This document shows, in pieces, positions 7,618 to 12,354 of a stretch of DNA of 12,354 nt; positions within the stretch are counted from its first letter, which is position 1, and each line of letters opens with the position of its first letter. The notes beneath the pieces were generated by a model. That model did not search any database. It saw nothing but the letters and a program-made list of their open reading frames with translations, and was not told the origin of the DNA. Source of the DNA: Salibacter sp031581065 (GTDB lineage Bacteria > Bacteroidota > Bacteroidia > Flavobacteriales_G > Salibacteraceae); contig NZ_JAVLBN010000054.1 in NCBI RefSeq assembly GCF_031581065.1, positions 1 to 12,354 on the forward strand. Direction: 5' to 3'. The translations under genes were made by a program, and so were the position numbers.

Positions 7618-8692
7618 CGCTATCGTAGGTTATTGAAATGCCGAGCTTTGAAGACATATCACTTTTGAAAAAACGCGTTTGTTTGCTCAATTCAGTGTAG
7701 TAATCATCCATCTCCGTTTGATTCTCCAAAACCAGTTCATGAATTGGCTTTTGCGGTAAATTTTCAAAAGCATCAGTCACACTGTTCCACTGTTCTCTGG
7801 TATCAGCAGCTAAACTTTGGCCTCCGTAAGTCGATTCCACAAAATCTGCCAGTCCTTCACGGTCAGAGCCATCAACACCGATACCCTCGTACAACTGGTA
7901 AATCGATTCCAGGTGAGCCTGCATGAGTTCATTGCTGTATCCGCTAAAGTAAGCCTGAGTCTGGTACGGTTCAGCAGCTTGTTGGCCGGGACGTTTACCG
8001 AGTGGTAGTCCTGTTTTGAAATTCTTTACAGCCTCATAGCTTTTCACAAAGCTATTGTAGAATAAAGAAGTTGGCGAACCGGCCTCTACATTGAGATTAC
8101 TTTCAAATGATGACGCGTACTGCTGCCAGTCGGCAAGTATTTTATCGGTAACCGTTTTGATTCTGCGCGAAACTGCAAGCACATAGTTCATTCGGTTCTG
8201 ACCATTGAGGTATTGAACTGTTGCATTTTCATCACGATTGAAAAGCATGTAATCAAGTGCTGTAAAGCCCCTGGTGTTGCGGTTGAAGTTATTGAAAGTG
8301 GTATCGTTTTGGCTGATGTACGTCTCAATTTGAGTCGTATCGGGCGGAAAAGTGCCCAGTTTTTCGAGAAAAGTACCATCAATTTGATCTCCGGGACCAA
8401 AATTGAAAGCATTGCAATATTGAAAGCTCTGGTAAGCCTGCTTCCAGCTCTCTCTCGCCTCTGCTAGATTTTGAGAGTTCGTTTTTTGCTTTAACGCTTC
8501 AACAGATTCGTGCAAACTAGCTGTTTTTTCATGAAAATCCTGTAACCGGGGTAGAATGATATTTTGCGAATAATTTTCGAGCATGGGTCCACGATCATAT
8601 GCCTGAGTTGTGTCATCAGTGTCATCATCGTTATCACATGAAACTAAACCTAAAGTAAATACTGCACCTATTACTAAAATCAATCTATTCAT
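7604..8692 (-). CDS. Imelysin-family lipoprotein (EfeO/M75-like), probably surface-exposed
   Basis: This 362-residue protein has a lipoprotein signal peptide ending in LGLVSC (Cys19) followed by DNDDDTDD, an acidic run of the type that acts as a surface-export signal in Bacteroidota. The body is rich in helices, as expected of the imelysin fold; the early ARESWKQAYQSFQYCNAFNFGP (79-100) is typical of the family. Imelysins are linked to iron uptake, with EfeO as the best-known relative. The family motif GxHxxE appears here as GFTALD (142-147), with Thr for His and Asp for Glu, so classic metal coordination or peptidase action at this site is doubtful. The ATG is 20 bp after the intergenic hairpin, and the last 14 bases overlap the HTTM gene. 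Family assignment is good; the ligand is unknown. Confidence 0.87.
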   Translation of the reverse strand: MNRLILVIGAVFTLGLVSCDNDDDTDDTTQAYDRGPMLENYSQNIILPRLQDFHEKTASLHESVEALKQKTNSQNLAEARESWKQAYQSFQYCNAFNFGPGDQIDGTFLEKLGTFPPDTTQIETYISQNDTTFNNFNRNTRGFTALDYMLFNRDENATVQYLNGQNRMNYVLAVSRRIKTVTDKILADWQQYASSFESNLNVEAGSPTSLFYNSFVKSYEAVKNFKTGLPLGKRPGQQAAEPYQTQAYFSGYSNELMQAHLESIYQLYEGIGVDGSDREGLADFVESTYGGQSLAADTREQWNSVTDAFENLPQKPIHELVLENQTEMDDYYTELSKQTRFFKSDMSSKLGISITYDSGDGD

Positions 8693-8711
8693 ACCTAAAT
8701 AAAATACGAAA

Positions 8712-8747
8712 CCCTTTGTGATTTGAAATCAATCAAACCACAAAGGG
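8712..8747 (-). terminator. Intercistronic hairpin with U-rich tail (attenuator or partial terminator)
   Basis: Read on the minus strand, CCCUUUGUG pairs with CACAAAGGG, then a G-U wobble, then UUUG pairs with CAAA around the 8-nt loop AUUGAUUU. That gives a 14-bp stem with no bulge. UUUCGUAUUUUAUUU follows directly, and the imelysin ATG comes 19 nt after the stem. Strong stem plus U-rich tail is the form of an intrinsic terminator. Because no second promoter is evident in the 81-bp gap, it may terminate only part of the transcripts, or protect the 3' end of the DUF4856 message, so that the first gene is made in excess. Confidence 0.65.
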
Positions 8748-8773
8748 AAATCTGTCTAAAATTGAATATTGAA

Positions 8774-9898
8774 CTATCTGTTATCTTCATTCACCCAATT
8801 GATCTTGAAAGACTCCATTTGGTCATCAGTGAAATTATAGGTTTCCTGTAACTGATCCATCGCGATTGAAATATCGAGATAATGATCATTTGGTTCTGAA
8901 GCGAATAAATATGCATTTGAATTATCGTAATTGATGTCGTTGAACTTCAATAGAGATAATACAGATTCGAGCTGACTATCACTTGCGATTAAATACTCAC
9001 TTGAGGGTAGTTGATATGCCCCGAGGATAAAAGCAACTGCCTCACTGTGAGCGTGGAGTGCATCAGCTAACTCCTCATCGGTTGGATTTGATTTAGTGAT
9101 AACGTCCAGTGTTGAATACATGTAATTAATAGCCGTAGCAGCGATACTTTTTTCCCATGCAGCAAAGAAATTATCAATTTGATCACGTACTTCAAATGAT
9201 TCTGGAGAGGCACCATTATCAAGGTGATATTTTGCAATGATCAGAGCCTTGCGAGCATCCAGGTAAAACCCGCCAGTTTCAGGTGTTCTACGAGCAGCGT
9301 ACTTGGCGCTAAAACGATCAGCAACCTCAGCATTGCTAGCACCCATTGGAAACTCAGGATTTGTTCCATAAAGAGCGAGGAGTTTATCTACATCAGCAGA
9401 TGAAAAGTTATCATCGTATGCAATTGCGTAAGCCTGGATGTAATGCCCGCCCATGAAATAAGCTTTTTCTACGAGCTGTTTGTGTTCAAGGCCAGTATAA
9501 GACAGGAAGCGACCGGCAAAAACACCTCCACCACTATCTGGATTAGCTACAACATCCCATTGTTGACCACTTTCTGGTCCTACTAATGGAAGTACGTCAG
9601 ATTCGATGAAGTTAGTGTAATTAAAGGTTCCCGCACCATCTATATCTGAAGTGAAAAGAGCGTCAACTTCACTCTGATCAAGTTTTGAACCGTCATCACC
9701 TTCACCGATTTTAGAGGCGAGAGCTTCGAGTTGATCTCCAAGTTCTATTTGTGAGGCTGCATTAACGTCAAAATTATTTGATGTGTAGCTGTTGGGAATT
9801 GAAGGTGATGTATTGTTATCATCGTCATCATCCTTGTTACAAGAGGCAAAGCCAACTGTTGCCAAAAGCGAAATAGCGATTACTTTTTGAATGTTCAT
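8774..9898 (-). CDS. DUF4856-domain lipoprotein, probably surface-exposed
   Basis: This 374-residue protein starts at ATG 9898 (MNIQKVIAIS). The frame is open further upstream to 10018, but the lipoprotein signal peptide (LLATVGFASC, lipidated Cys20) and the promoter at 9936-9966 both fix the shorter form. NKDDDDDNN follows the Cys; Lys at +2 with Asp at +3 and +4 fits the surface-export signal described for Bacteroidota lipoproteins. The body resembles the DUF4856 family, which often sits beside imelysins: the stretch GLEHKQLVEKAYFMGGHY (136-153) and the later HAHSEAVAFILGAYQLP (282-298) look family-typical. It is the first gene of the operon, separated from imelysin by 81 bp containing the hairpin. 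No enzymatic motif is visible; a metal- or metallophore-binding role is inferred from its partners. Confidence 0.85.
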   Translation of the reverse strand: MNIQKVIAISLLATVGFASCNKDDDDDNNTSPSIPNSYTSNNFDVNAASQIELGDQLEALASKIGEGDDGSKLDQSEVDALFTSDIDGAGTFNYTNFIESDVLPLVGPESGQQWDVVANPDSGGGVFAGRFLSYTGLEHKQLVEKAYFMGGHYIQAYAIAYDDNFSSADVDKLLALYGTNPEFPMGASNAEVADRFSAKYAARRTPETGGFYLDARKALIIAKYHLDNGASPESFEVRDQIDNFFAAWEKSIAATAINYMYSTLDVITKSNPTDEELADALHAHSEAVAFILGAYQLPSSEYLIASDSQLESVLSLLKFNDINYDNSNAYLFASEPNDHYLDISIAMDQLQETYNFTDDQMESFKINWVNEDNR

Positions 9899-9935
9899 AA
9901 AACTATTTAGATTTAATCTTAATAAATGTTGGCAG

Positions 9936-9966
9936 CAAAAGTATTTCTGAGACCTAAAGCAGGCAA
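9936..9966 (-). promoter_or_regulatory. Bacteroidota-type promoter of the DUF4856-imelysin-HTTM-TonB operon
   Basis: On the minus strand TACTTTTG (9943-9936) matches the -7 consensus TAnnTTTG at every fixed position, and TTG (9966-9964) lies 20 bp upstream, the usual place of the -33 element. Transcription would start near 9930, leaving a short AT-rich leader of about 30 nt before ATG 9898. This spacing supports 9898, not 10018, as the true start of the first gene. I see no obvious Fur-like palindrome over the promoter. Confidence 0.6.
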
Positions 9967-10035
9967 TACCAACAATTAGGTATTTGATGATCTTCAATGA
10001 AAAGGTGATGAAAACCAAAGTAAAAGTAAATCACA

Positions 10036-10066
10036 TTTGAAGATCTATTACGTTTAAGTAATTTTC
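10036..10066 (+). promoter_or_regulatory. Candidate promoter of the BCCT transporter
   Basis: TTTG (10036-10039) and TAATTTTC (10059-10066) are separated by 19 bp and match the Bacteroidota -33/-7 pattern except for the last -7 base. The predicted start near 10073 would leave a leader of about 80 nt before ATG 10152. Together with the opposite promoter at 9936-9966 this makes 9899-10151 a divergent control region. The match is modest and AT-rich DNA gives such matches by chance. Confidence 0.35.
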
Positions 10067-10151
10067 AATTCAAATACTTTCAAAGCTTCAAAAAACAACT
10101 TTCTGCACGAAATATTACCAGCACCTCTCTCTTCTTCTTATTTTCGCCCTC

Positions 10152-11750
10152 ATGGCAAAAAATAAGTATTTCGATTTTCACACACCGGTTTTCATACCCT
10201 CGGCTCTGATCATCATTCTGTTCGTTACCATCACCTTATACGTGGGCGATCCCGTTGAGCAACTATTTCAAGAATGGCAAACTGCCCTTTACGACAACGT
10301 TGGTTGGTTTTTCGTTATCGTGATGAACACCATGGTCATTATGGCGCTGGTCATCGCGTTTGGGAAACTCGGGAAAATCAGGCTGGGCGGACCAACAGCC
10401 ACACCGGAGTTCTCCAATTTCTCGTGGTATTCCATGCTCTTTTCTGCTGGAATGGGAATCGGACTGGTATATTTTGGCGTGGCCGAGCCCATCCAACACA
10501 CCATTGCACCACCAAAGCCGGTCGGTTCTGAAGTGAAAGCCGCAGAACAGGCATTCCAGTTTACGTTCCTCCACTACGGAGTACACCCGTGGGGTGTTTA
10601 CGGAATGGTAGCCCTTTCACTCGCCTTCTTTACTTTCAACAGAAAGCTTCCATTATCGGTCAGATCACTTTTTGCCCCCATACTCAAACGCAAAATTTAC
10701 GGTCCCATCGGTGATGTAGTGGATATCCTCGCAGTTATCGCCTGTATTTTTGGTCTAGCAACAACACTCGGATTTGGTGCTCAACAGCTCAGCTCCGGTA
10801 TCAGTTTTCTGTTTGGAACTGAGGACACGGTCAGAGCCCAGGTAATCATCATCACGCTCGTAACGCTGGCTGCTACAACATCAGTTATTCTCGGGTTAGA
10901 TAAAGGTGTGCGGGTTTTGAGTGAAGCCAATATTCGCATATCCGTGATCTTCCTTTTTGGTATGCTTATACTTGGTCCAACTGTTTACATCCTGGATTCA
11001 TTCATTGAAAATGTGGGACTCTATTTCCAAAACCTACTTGAAATAAGTTCTTACACTGAGGTTTACAGCGAAACAGCCTGGCAAAATAACTGGACAATTT
11101 TTTACTGGGCATGGTGGATTGCCTGGAGTCCGTTTGTGGGGATTTTCATCGCCCGTGTTTCAAAAGGACGTACCATTCGCGAGTTTTTGGTAAGCGTTGT
11201 ACTTTTGCCAACCGCTTTTTCATTCTTTTGGTTTACCGTTTTTGGCTCATCAGCCATTTACCTCGAGCTCAACGGACTCGCACCAATTGGTGAAGCCGTA
11301 GACCAAAACATATCAACTGCCCTGTTTTCATTATTGGGTGAATACCCATTGAGCAAAGTCATGAGTTTTATTGGCGTCCTGCTGATCATTGGGTTTTTCG
11401 TTACCAGTTCAGATAGTGGATCTCTTGTAATTGACTCCATTACATCAGGCGGTAAACTCGATGCACCGGTTGGGCAACGTATCTTTTGGGCACTCGCTGA
11501 AGGTGCTCTTGCAGCAACATTGCTCATAGGTGGCGGACTCGTTACCCTGCAAACAGCTGTGATGCTCGCTTCCCTCCCATTTGCCATGCTCCTGCTCGTA
11601 ATGGGATACTCCCTTGTTGTGGGCTTGCGTAGAGAACAACGCAAAAACATGCGCATGAGAATTCGCAGGCTACAACGAAGAGAAATGGCATCCTGGGAAT
11701 ACAACTATAGAGAAATGGTTGAAGAAAACGAAGATGACGATGATCAATAA
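10152..11750 (+). CDS. BCCT-family transporter (betaine/choline/carnitine type)
   Basis: This 532-residue inner-membrane carrier has the size and motifs of the BCCT family, which takes up quaternary ammonium osmolytes, often with Na+. The family signature is exact: NWTIFYWAWW at 313-322, continuing WSPFVG and ISKGRT-like ARVSKGR. GMGIG (100-104), as in BetP, and SSDSGS (419-424) are also present. In the first aromatic-box segment, HYGVHPWGVY (141-150), Tyr142 takes the place of the first BetP Trp, while Trp147 and Tyr150 are kept; the second segment keeps Trp319, 321, 322 and 325. About twelve membrane segments fit the hydrophobic pattern. The C-terminal tail after 492 is basic, then ends in EENEDDDDQ, and could be an osmosensing tail, though tail function is known only for some members. 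The gene stands alone, divergent from the lipoprotein operon. The substrate is not certain. Confidence 0.93.
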   Translation: MAKNKYFDFHTPVFIPSALIIILFVTITLYVGDPVEQLFQEWQTALYDNVGWFFVIVMNTMVIMALVIAFGKLGKIRLGGPTATPEFSNFSWYSMLFSAGMGIGLVYFGVAEPIQHTIAPPKPVGSEVKAAEQAFQFTFLHYGVHPWGVYGMVALSLAFFTFNRKLPLSVRSLFAPILKRKIYGPIGDVVDILAVIACIFGLATTLGFGAQQLSSGISFLFGTEDTVRAQVIIITLVTLAATTSVILGLDKGVRVLSEANIRISVIFLFGMLILGPTVYILDSFIENVGLYFQNLLEISSYTEVYSETAWQNNWTIFYWAWWIAWSPFVGIFIARVSKGRTIREFLVSVVLLPTAFSFFWFTVFGSSAIYLELNGLAPIGEAVDQNISTALFSLLGEYPLSKVMSFIGVLLIIGFFVTSSDSGSLVIDSITSGGKLDAPVGQRIFWALAEGALAATLLIGGGLVTLQTAVMLASLPFAMLLLVMGYSLVVGLRREQRKNMRMRIRRLQRREMASWEYNYREMVEENEDDDDQ

Positions 11751-11768
11751 CCTCGCAGTTATCAGTTT

Positions 11769-11800
11769 TAAACTAAACCTATAAACGTTAAACATTAAAC
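11769..11800. repeat. Five short TAAAC repeats between the transporter and methyltransferase genes
   Basis: TAAAC occurs at 11769, 11774, 11782, 11789 and 11796, with steps of 5, 8, 7 and 7 bp. The 103-bp gap shows no hairpin with a T-run and no good TAnnTTTG promoter. The repeats could be a binding array or simple low-complexity drift. Confidence 0.3.
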
Positions 11801-11853
11801 CTTAAGTTACTTTCATCACACAATTAGTTGTATAAACATATTTCCTTTGCAGC

Positions 11854-12354
11854 ATGAAAGCAGAATTTTGGAACGAGATGTACAAAGATGATTCGTACCG
11901 TTATGGTGAATCGCCCAATGAATTTTTAGAAGAACAACTAGCCGTTTTGAAACCCGGCAAAATCCTCCTCCCTGCCGATGGCGAAGGAAGAAACGCTGTA
12001 TTTGCAGCAGGAGAAGGCTGGCACGCAACTGCAATCGACTACAGCGAACGTGCACTGGAAAAAGCCACAGAACTAGCTAATCGCAAAAATGTTGAGATCG
12101 ATACCATTCACGGTGATCTGACCGAAATTCAAATTCCCGAAGAAGAATACGATGTCATCGCACTCATTTATGCTCATTTCCCTCCATCTGTCAGAGCCGA
12201 AATTCACCGCAAGCTCTCGCGTGCCTTGAAACCGGGTGGTAAACTCATACTCGAAGCTTTTACGCCAGATCAATTGCGGTTTACTTCGGGCGGACCTAAA
12301 GATCCGTCAATGCTCTATACACGAGAGATGCTCGAAGAAGATTTTGGTGAAATG
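11854..12354 (+). CDS. Class I SAM-dependent methyltransferase, truncated by the window edge
   Basis: An ATG at 11854 opens 167 codons without a stop to the right edge. The fold is the Rossmann-like class I methyltransferase. Motif I is ILLPADGEGRNAVFAA (37-52), where the Gly-rich loop is D-G-E-G-R. The acidic residue expected to hold the SAM ribose is Asp62 in AIDYS. GDL at 87-89 is near motif II/III, and the LKPGGKLILEAF stretch (125-136) is the typical post-motif strand. The opening FWNEMYKDDSYRYGESPNEFL is like TehB-type and related small methyltransferases of about 190-200 residues, so only the last few dozen residues are probably missing. The substrate is unknown; TehB-like thiol, tellurite or selenite methylation is one option, not established here. 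Confidence 0.88.
   Translation, partial: MKAEFWNEMYKDDSYRYGESPNEFLEEQLAVLKPGKILLPADGEGRNAVFAAGEGWHATAIDYSERALEKATELANRKNVEIDTIHGDLTEIQIPEEEYDVIALIYAHFPPSVRAEIHRKLSRALKPGGKLILEAFTPDQLRFTSGGPKDPSMLYTREMLEEDFGEM

Noticed and set aside
3858..9898. FecI/FecR-type sigma/anti-sigma control of the receptor operon
   Set aside because: No such genes adjoin the operon, and the receptor's short N-terminal domain looks like a carboxypeptidase-regulatory sandwich, not the signalling domain of FecA transducers.
9899..10018. Forty-codon upstream extension of the DUF4856 gene
   Set aside because: It contains the promoter at 9936-9966, lacks family-like sequence, and would bury the lipoprotein signal peptide that begins at ATG 9898.
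11258..11704. 148-codon minus-strand open frame inside the BCCT gene
   Set aside because: It lies opposite conserved BCCT membrane segments, and its composition follows from the opposite strand.
1..12354. CRISPR array, tRNA, rRNA, insertion sequence or prophage genes
   Set aside because: No regularly spaced repeats of suitable length, no cloverleaf or rRNA-like stretch, and no transposase, integrase or phage frames were seen on either strand.

Overview
The window looks like a chromosomal segment of a Bacteroidota species (Flavobacteriia- or Cytophagia-like, probably marine or otherwise environmental). The grounds are a TonB-dependent receptor operon with surface-type lipoproteins (Asp-rich stretches directly after the lipidated Cys), a TAnnTTTG-type -7 promoter element, scarce Shine-Dalgarno sequences, and protein families (DUF4856, HTTM, ligase-associated exonuclease, DUF6364 antitoxin) that are common in this phylum. 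The species cannot be named from sequence alone.

Layout. (1) 1-144, minus: the N-terminus of a secreted protein that runs off the left edge. (2) 145-417: AT-rich gap with two dyads, one a GC-armed 28-bp near-palindrome. (3) 418-3041, plus: two-gene DNA-repair operon, a ligase-associated metallo-beta-lactamase-fold exonuclease and an ATP-dependent DNA ligase, joined by a 4-bp ATGA overlap. (4) 3119-3781, plus: an AT-rich toxin-antitoxin pair (DUF6364-like antitoxin, PIN-domain toxin) with direct repeats in its leader. (5) 3858-9898, minus: a four-gene operon in the order DUF4856 lipoprotein, imelysin-like lipoprotein, HTTM (vitamin-K-dependent gamma-carboxylase-like) membrane protein, FecA-like TonB-dependent receptor. 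A recognisable Bacteroidota promoter precedes the first gene and a strong hairpin with a U-rich tail lies between the first and second. (6) 10152-11750, plus, divergent: a BCCT-family betaine/choline/carnitine-type transporter. (7) 11854-12354, plus: a class I SAM-dependent methyltransferase cut off by the right edge.

How the genes may work together. The exonuclease and ligase presumably process and seal DNA ends, but the helicase and PdeM phosphoesterase that often accompany them are not adjacent. The four-gene minus-strand operon is best read as an outer-envelope metal (probably iron) acquisition unit: two surface lipoproteins of imelysin or imelysin-associated type, an outer-membrane receptor with a FecA-like plug, and a multi-pass inner-membrane protein retaining carboxylase-like residues. 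The role of that membrane protein is the most open question in the window. The BCCT transporter probably serves osmoprotection or quaternary-amine uptake and appears to be an independent unit.
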